Below, one piece after another: positions 33,938 to 42,332 of a stretch of 43,508 nucleotides of DNA. Both the position numbers and the translations under genes were made by a program. The stretch's first letter is position 1. Each line of letters begins with the position of its first letter. Origin of the DNA: Syntrophaceae bacterium (lineage in GTDB: Bacteria; Desulfobacterota; Syntrophia; Syntrophales; Smithellaceae). Where the stretch lies: the NCBI GenBank assembly GCA_003139775.1, contig PLGI01000058.1, positions 1 through 43,508 on the forward strand, read 5' to 3'. The notes under the pieces are model-generated. The model was not told where the DNA came from, did not search any database, and saw nothing but the letters and a program-made list of their open reading frames with translations.

Positions 33938-35236
33938 TCAATTTTTCATGGAAGGTGGTTGTCCAGTCGTTTCCAAAACACGTAACCAAGTATTATCCTG
34001 AGAATCAATTTTACGGCTGGAAGTAACTGTATTTAAAGGAAGATGAACATATTCGTCTTTCATTAAAGCTACCAGAATACCGGTTTTTCCGGCCATCCCC
34101 ACATGCACAGCATACTGCCCCAGCGAGTTGCAATAGATGCTGTCCGAGGCATTTGCCGGAACTGAGCGGATCAGATAACTGGGCTCAATATATTTTAGAT
34201 TAATTTCCAGATCAATTTCTTTAAAATAGTCCTCTATGGCGTTTTTTAAAAATAATCCTATATTGAGCAGACGAATATTTCCTGAAGGATCTTTTTCCAT
34301 GGGAGAAATATTGTTCCTTAAAATATCCTGACCTGCTCCTTCCGCAACCAAAATTACCGCATGCCCTCTGGATTTTATGCGTTTTTTCAATGCTGTTAAA
34401 AATCCGTTTTCCCCTTCCAGATCAAAAGGTACCTCGGGGATTAAAACAAAATTTGTATCATTTTGTGCCAGCGCCGCGTGGGTAGCGATATGGCCGGAAT
34501 TACGACCCATTATTTTAATCAAACCAATACCGTTGAATGCTCCTTTGGCCTCTACATGGGCGCTTTTGATAGCTTCAACTGTTTTTTCTATTGCCGTATC
34601 AAAACCAAATGATTTCTGGATTAAATTAAGGTCATTATCAATTGTCTTGGGAATACAGACTATGGCAATTTTCAAATTTCTCCTGGTTACTTCAGTAATT
34701 ATTCTTTCGGCTGCCCGTATCGTGCCATCACCTCCGATACAAAAAAGAATATTGATATTTAATCTGACAAGATAATCCACCATGACATCTACATCTTGTG
34801 GGCCGCGCGAAGTAGAAAGAATACTGCCTCCGATACTTGTTATATCATTGACAAATTCGGGGGTCAGATTAATTAATTTAAGGCCGGATGCGGGATTTAG
34901 CCCCATCAGGCCGTATTTAACTCCTAAAATTTTTTTAACACCGTAACGGTGAAAAAGCGTCATCGTGAGTGAGCGAATGACATCATTGATACCCGGACAA
35001 AGCCCGCCGCAGGTAACAATTGCCGCTTTTGTTTGGGACGGATCAAAAAATATTTTATCACGAGGTCCGGCAAGTTCTACAGAAAGCGGCTGGCCTTCTT
35101 TATCAGTGCAGGATAAGTAATTATCTAAATAGGTGTTGAATAATAATCTTTTTTTGTCTTGTGTAAAATTGCTGATGTTTAGCGGAGATTTAAATAATCT
35201 CTTTCCGAGATTGGTGATGAAAAAATCGTATTCCAT
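33938..35236 (-). CDS. pfkA: 6-phosphofructokinase (group II clade X type)
   Basis: 432 aa cytosolic enzyme that phosphorylates fructose 6-phosphate in glycolysis. Visible motifs are TCGGLCPGIND, GGDGT (168-172), PKTIDND (196-202) and MGRNSGHIA. Gly in GGDGT is the ATP-type residue, where PPi-dependent enzymes have Asp; Lys in PKTIDND is otherwise the PPi-type residue. The same mixed pair occurs in the ATP-dependent enzyme of trypanosomes, so ATP is the better guess. AAGGA lies upstream, overlapping the stop of the FAD oxidoreductase gene (3-bp gap), so the two are coupled. Confidence 0.9.
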   Translation of the reverse strand: MEYDFFITNLGKRLFKSPLNISNFTQDKKRLLFNTYLDNYLSCTDKEGQPLSVELAGPRDKIFFDPSQTKAAIVTCGGLCPGINDVIRSLTMTLFHRYGVKKILGVKYGLMGLNPASGLKLINLTPEFVNDITSIGGSILSTSRGPQDVDVMVDYLVRLNINILFCIGGDGTIRAAERIITEVTRRNLKIAIVCIPKTIDNDLNLIQKSFGFDTAIEKTVEAIKSAHVEAKGAFNGIGLIKIMGRNSGHIATHAALAQNDTNFVLIPEVPFDLEGENGFLTALKKRIKSRGHAVILVAEGAGQDILRNNISPMEKDPSGNIRLLNIGLFLKNAIEDYFKEIDLEINLKYIEPSYLIRSVPANASDSIYCNSLGQYAVHVGMAGKTGILVALMKDEYVHLPLNTVTSSRKIDSQDNTWLRVLETTGQPPSMKN

Positions 35237-35239
35237 AAA

Positions 35240-36685
35240 TCACTTCCTTTTACCTACTACCCGGGCTGCGGCATTCATACCGGAAATAATTTCTCCTTCG
35301 AAGCCGGCATCTGTTAATAATGAAGCACCGGTGAGATAAATGTTACCAAATTTGGTTTTATTACTTTTCGCGGCAAAACCGGAAATAAAGGAATTTTGTA
35401 ACTGATATTTAGGATTAATAACATCGCGTTGTTTTTTTGAAATATTAATTGATTCTTTTATCTCGAAGAATTCAATATTTTCTTTTAAAAAGGGAAGAAA
35501 ATATTCGAGGCGCTCAATTATTGATCGGGCATTTGCCGTTAAGTTTTCTTTAGACCAAGTCATTTGATCATCAGGAAGAAAAACAGTTGCTGACAGTGAA
35601 CTTTTTGCTGTGGAGATAGTTTTTTCATCTTCAGGCGCGCTTAATTCCAAAATGATCAGATTATCATCGTAAATATTTTTATTTACATCACTAATTACGG
35701 CAACATGCCTAGCCATTTTTTCAGGAATAGAATTTTGTCGAATACCCAGATGAATTGTAAATGGATAATAAGAAACTTTAATTGGTCTGATAAAATCACC
35801 TAAATTAATTTTCTTTTTACGTTCGATCAGTAAATGCATGTTTTGCCACTTCGTACTTACAATTAAGTTGTCAGCCTCAATCTTTGAGGCAACACCGTTT
35901 TTATCCATAACAGTTACTTCGATTAATTTGCCTTTTTTGATGGACAATACTTCGCAATTATTAAGATACAAACCGTTTGTAGATTCTATTTTTTTTATTA
36001 GAGAATTAAAGAGTACCTGCTTGCCTTGTGAAAAATAGTAAACACCACGCAGAGGCGCGGAATATTGAAAATGTGAGAAAATAGAATCTTTATTTTTTGT
36101 TTTGAAAGAAAGCAATGCTTGTTGTGCTTCCATAACTTTTTTAAAAGAAGCATTACGAAACATACTATGCTTCAGTTTAACATTGTCATATTTATACTTG
36201 ATTAAATAAGGTGTTAAGTTAAGATAGTCAAGGCAATCCTTTAAGCTATTCGGTTGAATAAAGGGATGATCGTGCAGCCATTTGCCAACGATAGCTGAGT
36301 TTTTTTCAACGGAATTATAAAATGAATTTATTTCCGAAGCAAGGTCGGGAAATTCTCTTACCATTTCTTTTACTAGTGATTCTTTATCATTGAAAAAATC
36401 CAATCTGTGTTCCGGCAATATTACCTGATAAGCGGGATTCAATAATACGCTTTCTCTTTCGCTGGGAGGAATATCTAGTTCGGTTAAAAGAGAAAGAAGG
36501 GTCTGACCGGTTCCAAGCCCGGTAATTGGTGTAGGATCAATGTTAAAAACAAAATCGTCAGTTAAACATATTTCTTCTCTGATTCCGCTTTCTGAAAGCA
36601 GCGCTGTATTGATGCCATTACGGGAAGAAACTGCCGCGGCAACATGAGAAGAAAGATCATCTCCTATGACAATTAGATCATACAT
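35240..36685 (-). CDS. FAD-dependent phytoene-desaturase-like oxidoreductase
   Basis: About 481 aa. The N-terminal nucleotide site reads VIGDDLSSHVAAAVSSRNG, where GxGxxG has become GDDLSS; this is a weak dinucleotide motif. The C-terminal FAD motif NIYLTGASLLTDAGFEGEIISGMNAA is intact and typical of the carotenoid-desaturase/amine-oxidase fold. Substrate unknown; no carotenoid genes are nearby. ATG at 36685 is preceded by TTG at 36688 in frame, and a distant GAGGAA serves as ribosome site. It is coupled to pfkA downstream. Confidence 0.75.
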   Translation of the reverse strand: MYDLIVIGDDLSSHVAAAVSSRNGINTALLSESGIREEICLTDDFVFNIDPTPITGLGTGQTLLSLLTELDIPPSERESVLLNPAYQVILPEHRLDFFNDKESLVKEMVREFPDLASEINSFYNSVEKNSAIVGKWLHDHPFIQPNSLKDCLDYLNLTPYLIKYKYDNVKLKHSMFRNASFKKVMEAQQALLSFKTKNKDSIFSHFQYSAPLRGVYYFSQGKQVLFNSLIKKIESTNGLYLNNCEVLSIKKGKLIEVTVMDKNGVASKIEADNLIVSTKWQNMHLLIERKKKINLGDFIRPIKVSYYPFTIHLGIRQNSIPEKMARHVAVISDVNKNIYDDNLIILELSAPEDEKTISTAKSSLSATVFLPDDQMTWSKENLTANARSIIERLEYFLPFLKENIEFFEIKESINISKKQRDVINPKYQLQNSFISGFAAKSNKTKFGNIYLTGASLLTDAGFEGEIISGMNAAARVVGKRK

Positions 36686-36755
36686 CAATTAATTCATTTC
36701 CTCATAATGCAATAGTAATAATAAAAGTCGAAAGATGAAACGCAAGGAGAGATAT

Positions 36756-37376
36756 TTATTTTTTAGTTTTAATGCTTATCTTGCGTCCTTTTATTTCTAT
36801 TTTGCCTTCAGCAAAAAATTGGATTGCCAGCGGATAAATCCTATGTTCTTCCTTTAATATTCTTGCCGCTAATGTTTCCTCGGTATCGTCATCAAAAACC
36901 TGCACGGCACTTTGAATTATGATCGGTCCGGTGTCTACGCCTTCATCAACAAAATGCACGGTACAGCCGGATAATTTGACGCCGTATTCCAAAGCCTGTT
37001 TCTGTCCATGAATCCCGGGAAAAGATGGAAGGAGGGCTGGGTGGATATTCATTATTTTTTGGGGAAAAGCTTTCAAAAAGGTAGAAGTAATAATACGCAT
37101 AAATCCGGCTAAAATAACCAAATCCACACTATTGTTTTTTAAAATTCTTATTAATTCTAAATCAAAGTCTTCTTTGTTTTTAAAGTCCCCGTTTTTTAAA
37201 ACAACAACGGGAATCCCGTGCTTTTTTGCTCTGGTGATTCCGTAAGCATCGGGATTATTACTGATAACGATTTTGATGGTTGCTTTTAATGATCCTTTTT
37301 CAATATGATCAATAATTGATTGTAGATTGGAACCATTTCCGGAAATCAAAATCCCCAATTTCAATAAATCAGCCAT
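36756..37376 (-). CDS. purN: Phosphoribosylglycinamide formyltransferase
   Basis: 206 aa enzyme that transfers formyl from 10-formyl-tetrahydrofolate to GAR in purine synthesis. ISGNGSNLQ binds the phosphoribosyl part; the catalytic set is in MNIHPALLPSFPGIHG (Asn, His) and VDEGVDTGPII (Asp). Full length. Its start lies 6 bp after purM, with AGG from the purM tail as ribosome site, so the two are coupled as usual. Confidence 0.96.
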   Translation of the reverse strand: MADLLKLGILISGNGSNLQSIIDHIEKGSLKATIKIVISNNPDAYGITRAKKHGIPVVVLKNGDFKNKEDFDLELIRILKNNSVDLVILAGFMRIITSTFLKAFPQKIMNIHPALLPSFPGIHGQKQALEYGVKLSGCTVHFVDEGVDTGPIIIQSAVQVFDDDTEETLAARILKEEHRIYPLAIQFFAEGKIEIKGRKISIKTKK

Positions 37377-37382
37377 ATATTT

Positions 37383-38432
37383 CTAACCTTCAGAAAGACA
37401 AACTTGATCCTGTTTATCTTCTCTTTTTTCTATAACACCAATTAGAGAAGCTTTCTCACCCAGCATTTCCAGTTGGTCAAGAACTCCCTGACATTCTTTT
37501 TCCGCAACGATGATCATCATCCCTATGCCCATATTAAAGACACGAAACATTTCTTTTTCTTCGATCTCGCCTATTTCCCGAATAACATCAAAAATAGGCG
37601 GTATATACCAACTGCCTTTGTTAATAACGCAACTGCAAGATTGAGGAATTATTCGCGGGATATTGTCGTAAAATCCGCCACCGGTGATATGCACGAGACC
37701 TTTTATATTAAAAACCTTTAAAAGATTCAAAAGTGGTTTGACATAAATTCTAGTCGGTTCCAGCATCTCCAGACCAATCGTTTTATCTAAACCGGCTACT
37801 TTGTCGTTAATACCTAATTTCCCGTTTTCCAAAAGAACTTTTCGGGCTAAAGAAAAGCCATTACTATGCAAACCGCTGGAAGCAAGTCCAATAATCCGGT
37901 CATTGACGCTAACGGTGGACCCATTAATTAATTTATCCATTTCCACCACACCAACACAAAAGCCGGCAAGGTCATATTCACCAGTTTTATAAAAACCGGG
38001 CATTTCAGCGGTTTCGCCGCCCAGAAGGGTGCATCCGGCTTGTCGACACCCTTCAGTAATGCCCTCGATAATTTTTACACTTTTTTCCAGTTCTATTTTT
38101 CCTGTGGCGAGATAATCGAGAAAGAATAAAGGTTCAGCGCCTTGAACAACGACATCGTTCACCGACATTGCTACAAGATCAATGCCGATGGTATCATGCT
38201 TATCCACTAATTGAGCAATCCGCAGTTTAGTGCCCACACCATCTGTAGAAGAAACTAATACCGGATTCTTTAAATTGCTTGAATTAAAATGGAAAAGGCC
38301 GCCAAAACCGCCAATGCCGGAAATAACTTCTTTGCGTGCCGTTGTTTTAATCAGCGGCTTAATGCGATCAATAAACTCGTTAGCGGTATCAATATCTACT
38401 CCCGCATCTTTATATGTAATTTTAGTTGACAT
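37383..38432 (-). CDS. purM: Phosphoribosylformylglycinamidine cyclo-ligase
   Basis: 349 aa AIR synthetase, the next purine step after FGAM. It begins MSTKITYKDAGVDIDTANEF and shows GGFGGLF, STDGVGTKLRIA, DLVAMSVNDVVVQGAEPLFFLDYLATG and LGGETAEMPGFY, all typical. The start is ATG at 38432 with AAGGGG at 5 bp. The frame stays open to 38561, but those 43 residues are unlike PurM and lie over the promoter region. Confidence 0.96.
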   Translation of the reverse strand: MSTKITYKDAGVDIDTANEFIDRIKPLIKTTARKEVISGIGGFGGLFHFNSSNLKNPVLVSSTDGVGTKLRIAQLVDKHDTIGIDLVAMSVNDVVVQGAEPLFFLDYLATGKIELEKSVKIIEGITEGCRQAGCTLLGGETAEMPGFYKTGEYDLAGFCVGVVEMDKLINGSTVSVNDRIIGLASSGLHSNGFSLARKVLLENGKLGINDKVAGLDKTIGLEMLEPTRIYVKPLLNLLKVFNIKGLVHITGGGFYDNIPRIIPQSCSCVINKGSWYIPPIFDVIREIGEIEEKEMFRVFNMGIGMMIIVAEKECQGVLDQLEMLGEKASLIGVIEKREDKQDQVCLSEG

Positions 38433-38572
38433 GTTACCCCTTATGGATTTGATTCGTGATATAAAAGTATAATATAAATTCGTGTAACGTAAATCAGCGT
38501 TTAAGTCAATCATTCCTTGCGCAAACAAAATATATTTGTTAACAAAAAGCAATCGATTCATCGGAAATTATT

Positions 38573-38723
38573 TAGTAAGTTAGAAATTATTTTCTGCGCT
38601 TTTCCGGCAGAAAATAATTTCGTTAATGCATTAGTGAGTTAGAATTTGCTTTCTTGTAGAAAGCAAATTCAATAACGAATTTATCCCGAATGTGCGGGGC
38701 TTATCCCATTTATTGGGGTTAGG
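38573..38723 (+). repeat. Dispersed two-hairpin repeat, copies 8 and 9 in tandem
   Basis: Copy 8: AATTATTTTCTGC pairs with GCAGAAAATAATT (38584-38619), enclosed by TTAG/TTAA, without the second hairpin. Copy 9: AGAATTTGCTTTCT-TGT-AGAAAGCAAATTC, then TTATCCCGAATGTGCGGGG and TTATCCCATTTATTGGGGTT, AGG: two second hairpins. The 320-bp gap between the divergent purM and recG holds these units and the AT-rich start region of purM; no gene is seen in it. Confidence 0.8.
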
Positions 38724-38752
38724 TTTGCCAACTTTCCCATGCGGAGACTTAA

Positions 38753-41215
38753 ATGGATTCACTAAAAGAGATTCTGCAAAAAATAGAACAGCCTTTGAGT
38801 TTTGCTTCTAAAGATAATTATAAAAACTTGTCTCACATAAAAGATTTAGGCAAATCTCTTTTAAGTTTGTTGTCATTGTTCAAAGGTTCCTTACCACCTG
38901 CCTCCAATAATGATTTTTCCTTTCCGGTAGAGGAATTGTTGGAAATATTTTCCGATTATGATTGGCAAAAGCTGGAATTAAAAAAATATAAGATAGAAAA
39001 AGCACAGATTATATTGGAAAAACTAAAAGTAGTTATTAATTCATCACCCGCGCCCGGCCAAGGTCATCCTCATGACCAGCAGACAATACAAAGGATATCC
39101 GATCTAAAAGAAGCTTTGGCCAAACTTAACCAGCCGGTTCAATATTTAAAGGGTGTCGGGCCGAAAATGGCCGCTCGTTTTGCCGCTAAGAAAATCGTTA
39201 CCGTCGAAGATTTGCTCTATTTTTTACCACGGACATATGAGGACAGGCGTGAGATCAAGAAGATCAGTCGATTGGAAGTTGGTAAAACTCAAACAATTGC
39301 CGGCAAGGTAATTAATACAGAAGTCAGATACTACGGGAAAAAACGTATATTAGAGGTTACCATCAGCGATAATACCGCCAATTTAACTGCCAAGTGGTTC
39401 AAAGGCACGATATCTTATCTGGTTGGCACTTTTAAAAAAGGGACTGAGGTAATGTTTACGGGAAATGTGACGCCTAATTATTCCGGTAAAACAATGGTTC
39501 ATCCCGAATATGAAATATTGGAAGAAAATGAAGCGGAAAATTTTTTAAATTTCAAAAGAATAGTGCCGATTTATTCGGAAACAGAAGGACTGCATCAGAA
39601 ATATTTCCGCAAGGTAATGAATTTCGCACTGGAAAATTATTCCCGCTATGTGGCTTCGCCGATACCGGATAATATCTGTGAAAAGCGCAATTTGCTCAAT
39701 ATCCACGAGGCTCTGCTGTCTGTTCATTTTCCCGGCAATAACGAATCAGTAGATGAATATATATCCGCGCATTCGTCAGCGCACAGACGTTTGATTTATG
39801 ATGAATTCTTCTTTTTTCAATTAGGAATGGCCATAAAGAAAACGGGACGGATTTTAGAAGCAGGCATTAAATTCAATATTGAAGGAACTCTTTTAAATAA
39901 ATTTCTTGCACTTCTGCCTTTCGATTTGACTGCCGCGCAAAAAAGAGTGATCAACGAAATACAAGCTGATATGGCTAAACAAACCGCGATGAACAGGCTT
40001 TTGCAGGGTGATGTCGGCAGCGGCAAAACGATTGTCTCGATGGCGGCAATGATTACCGCTTGTGAAAATTCGTATCAGGCGTCGATAATGGCGCCTACTG
40101 AAATTTTAGCTCAACAGCATTATCAAAATATTCAAAGCTGGGCGTCCGCGCTGGGGCTGAACGCGGTTTTGCTTATCGGCGGCCTCAACACTTCTCAAAA
40201 AAAAGAGGCGCTGGATAAAATCTCCAGCGGAGAAGCGAATATCATCATCGGCACACATGCTTTGATTGCGGAAAATGTCGATTTTCATAAACTGGGCATG
40301 GTTGTCATTGATGAACAGCACCGCTTTGGCGTCATGCAAAGAGCGACTTTGCGCGGCAAGGGAATCAGCGCGGATGTGCTGGTTATGACCGCGACTCCCA
40401 TTCCGCGGACACTGGCGATGACTGTTTACGGCGATCTGGATGTTTCCGTAATTGATGAAATGCCTCCCGGTAAAAAGCCTGTGCGCACTGTCCTAGTATC
40501 AGAAAACAGAAGAGAGAAGGTTTATCAGACAATCAGTTCGGAACTGGCTAAAGGCCATCAGGCTTTTATCGTTTATCCTCTGGTGGAACAATCGGAAAAT
40601 CTGGATTTAAAAGATGCCACCAACATGGCTGGGCATCTGCAAAAAGATATTTTCCCTGATTATAAAGTTGGTATTATTCACGGCAAAATGAAGGAAAAAG
40701 AAAAAGATACCGTGATGAAAGATTTTTTGGCCAATAAAATTAATATTCTTGTGGCAACAACCGTTATCGAAGTGGGTATTGATGTGCCGCGGGCATCGCT
40801 GATGGTTATTGAACATGCTGAACGTTTCGGCCTTTCGCAATTGCATCAGTTGCGCGGCAGGGTAGGGCGCCGTGATATTCCTTCAAGCTGTATTTTACTG
40901 GCGGATTATAAGTGTTCGGCGGACGCGCGTAAAAGATTAAAGGTGATGGAAAAAACTAACGATGGTTTTGCCATTGCCGAAGAGGATTTGGCCATTCGCG
41001 GCCCCGGTGATTTTTTAGGCACAAGGCAATCCGGTTTGCCTGATTTTCGCATAGCCAGCATCATTCGTGACGCCCGCATTTTAAATGATGCCAAAGAGGA
41101 CGCGTTTCAATTAGCGGAAAGAGATCCATTTTTAGAAAAGCCTGAGCACATAATTTTGAGAGAAACATTGCTTTGGAAATGGCAGGGGAAACTGGATTTA
41201 GCGAGGACAGGATGA
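38753..41215 (+). CDS. recG: ATP-dependent DNA helicase RecG
   Basis: 820 aa helicase that remodels stalled forks and branched DNA. The wedge domain is marked by YLKGVGPKMAARF and DLLYFLPRTYEDRR; helicase motifs include Walker A LLQGDVGSGKT, VVIDEQHRFGV, MTATPIPRTLAMT, ATTVIEVGIDVPRA and QLRGRVGR. An extra N-terminal ~125 residues (helical, charged) come before the wedge domain; the E. coli protein lacks them, but similar extensions occur in related deltaproteobacteria. GGAG at 6 bp precedes ATG. Confidence 0.97.
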   Translation: MDSLKEILQKIEQPLSFASKDNYKNLSHIKDLGKSLLSLLSLFKGSLPPASNNDFSFPVEELLEIFSDYDWQKLELKKYKIEKAQIILEKLKVVINSSPAPGQGHPHDQQTIQRISDLKEALAKLNQPVQYLKGVGPKMAARFAAKKIVTVEDLLYFLPRTYEDRREIKKISRLEVGKTQTIAGKVINTEVRYYGKKRILEVTISDNTANLTAKWFKGTISYLVGTFKKGTEVMFTGNVTPNYSGKTMVHPEYEILEENEAENFLNFKRIVPIYSETEGLHQKYFRKVMNFALENYSRYVASPIPDNICEKRNLLNIHEALLSVHFPGNNESVDEYISAHSSAHRRLIYDEFFFFQLGMAIKKTGRILEAGIKFNIEGTLLNKFLALLPFDLTAAQKRVINEIQADMAKQTAMNRLLQGDVGSGKTIVSMAAMITACENSYQASIMAPTEILAQQHYQNIQSWASALGLNAVLLIGGLNTSQKKEALDKISSGEANIIIGTHALIAENVDFHKLGMVVIDEQHRFGVMQRATLRGKGISADVLVMTATPIPRTLAMTVYGDLDVSVIDEMPPGKKPVRTVLVSENRREKVYQTISSELAKGHQAFIVYPLVEQSENLDLKDATNMAGHLQKDIFPDYKVGIIHGKMKEKEKDTVMKDFLANKINILVATTVIEVGIDVPRASLMVIEHAERFGLSQLHQLRGRVGRRDIPSSCILLADYKCSADARKRLKVMEKTNDGFAIAEEDLAIRGPGDFLGTRQSGLPDFRIASIIRDARILNDAKEDAFQLAERDPFLEKPEHIILRETLLWKWQGKLDLARTG

Positions 41216-41251
41216 AATTTATTTGCATGTCATTACGAGAAGGCCAAAAAC

Positions 41252-41282
41252 AGACGAAGCAATCTAAAGACGAAGCAATCTA
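41252..41282 (+). repeat. Tandem 15-bp direct repeat
   Basis: AGACGAAGCAATCTA occurs twice with one base between, after CATTACGAGAAGG. This resembles a worn copy of the CATTGCGAGGAGC...CGACGAAGCAATCTC dispersed repeat seen in many anaerobic bacteria (from memory). It is in the gap between recG and the panE-like gene. Confidence 0.5.
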
Positions 41283-41301
41283 AAAAGGAGTATAAAATAA
41301 A

Positions 41302-42216
41302 TTGAGAATTGGCATTATAGGCATAGGCGGGGTAGGGGGATATTTTGGCGGAAAACTGGCCATTGAATACGAAGGCTCTGACCAGCACGATATAATTTTT
41401 ATCGCGCGCGGCGAACATTTAAAAGCGATTCAAGAAAAAGGCTTGCAGTTATTGACGCAGGAAGGTGATTATGTTGCGAGGCCTGCGCTTGCCACGGACA
41501 ATCCTGCCGAGGCTGGCATTTTTGATTTGGTCTTTTTCTGCACAAAAAGTTATTCACTGGAAAGTTCCGCGCAACAATTCAGCTCCTGTATCGATAAAAA
41601 TACAGTTGTGATTCCTCTGCTGAATGGCGTTAACAGCGCGGAAAGGCTTCGCGCTGTTTTGCTTCAGACGAATGTTTTAAGTGGCAGTGTCTATATCATC
41701 ACCCACATTGAAAAGCCGGGTGTTATCCATCAGGAGGACGGCGCATGCATACTAACATTCGGCACGGATGATGAATCAGCCAAAAAATATCAATACATTC
41801 TAGATATTTTATTGCAGGCGAAAATTAACGCCATATTAACGGACAAAATCTCCGAAGTCTTATGGACAAAATATTTGCTGATGTGCCCTCTGGCATCACT
41901 GATGTCCGCTACCAATAAGACATACGGCGCTGTCTGGGCGGATTCTTCGCTCAGGAAAAAGGCAACGGATATGATGCTGGAAGTAGCGGCAGTTGCCAAA
42001 GCACGTCATGTATTTCTACCGGATAATGCAGTCGATAAATCGATGGAAATGGTTGCCGGTTTTGGTCACAACTCAAAAACATCCATGCAACTCGACAGAG
42101 AAAAAGGGAGGCAAACGGAAATAGACGCACTGACCGCATATCTTTGCAAGGAGGGCAGGGAATCAGGAGTTCCCACACCGTTGCATGATGAAGTTTACGC
42201 GCAACTAATAAAATAA
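41302..42216 (+). CDS. panE: 2-dehydropantoate 2-reductase family protein
   Basis: 304 aa NADPH-dependent reductase of the ketopantoate reductase family (pantothenate route). The N-terminal Rossmann motif is GIIGIGGVGGYFGGKLA; a mid-region VIPLLNGVNSAERL and the catalytic-Lys region VLWTKYLLMCPLASLMS follow, and the C-terminal helical domain ends TPLHDEVYAQLIK. Start is TTG at 41302, with GGAG 11 bp before. Paralogues of PanE with other 2-oxo substrates are common, so the substrate is only probable. The next gene, the MerB-like one, begins 116 bp downstream. Confidence 0.85.
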   Translation: MRIGIIGIGGVGGYFGGKLAIEYEGSDQHDIIFIARGEHLKAIQEKGLQLLTQEGDYVARPALATDNPAEAGIFDLVFFCTKSYSLESSAQQFSSCIDKNTVVIPLLNGVNSAERLRAVLLQTNVLSGSVYIITHIEKPGVIHQEDGACILTFGTDDESAKKYQYILDILLQAKINAILTDKISEVLWTKYLLMCPLASLMSATNKTYGAVWADSSLRKKATDMMLEVAAVAKARHVFLPDNAVDKSMEMVAGFGHNSKTSMQLDREKGRQTEIDALTAYLCKEGRESGVPTPLHDEVYAQLIK

Positions 42217-42332
42217 TGTTACTTGGCGTTACAGGAATAATAATTATCATGGAAAATGAAATGGGAGTAATAGGAGAGGTGGAATTAGTTTGATTTACTT
42301 AAAAACAGGGCTATTGGTTAAGGAGAAATTAT

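Noticed and set aside
38433-38561. Longer N-terminus for PurM
   Set aside because: PurM starts at MSTKITYKDAG with a good ribosome site; the extension is unlike the family.
17351-38723. Hairpin repeats as a CRISPR array
   Set aside because: Copies are kilobases apart, vary in sequence, lack unique spacers of even length, and no cas genes are present.
41252-41282. Attachment site or operator between recG and panE
   Set aside because: The tandem 15-mer looks like a remnant of a common dispersed repeat; no integrase nearby.
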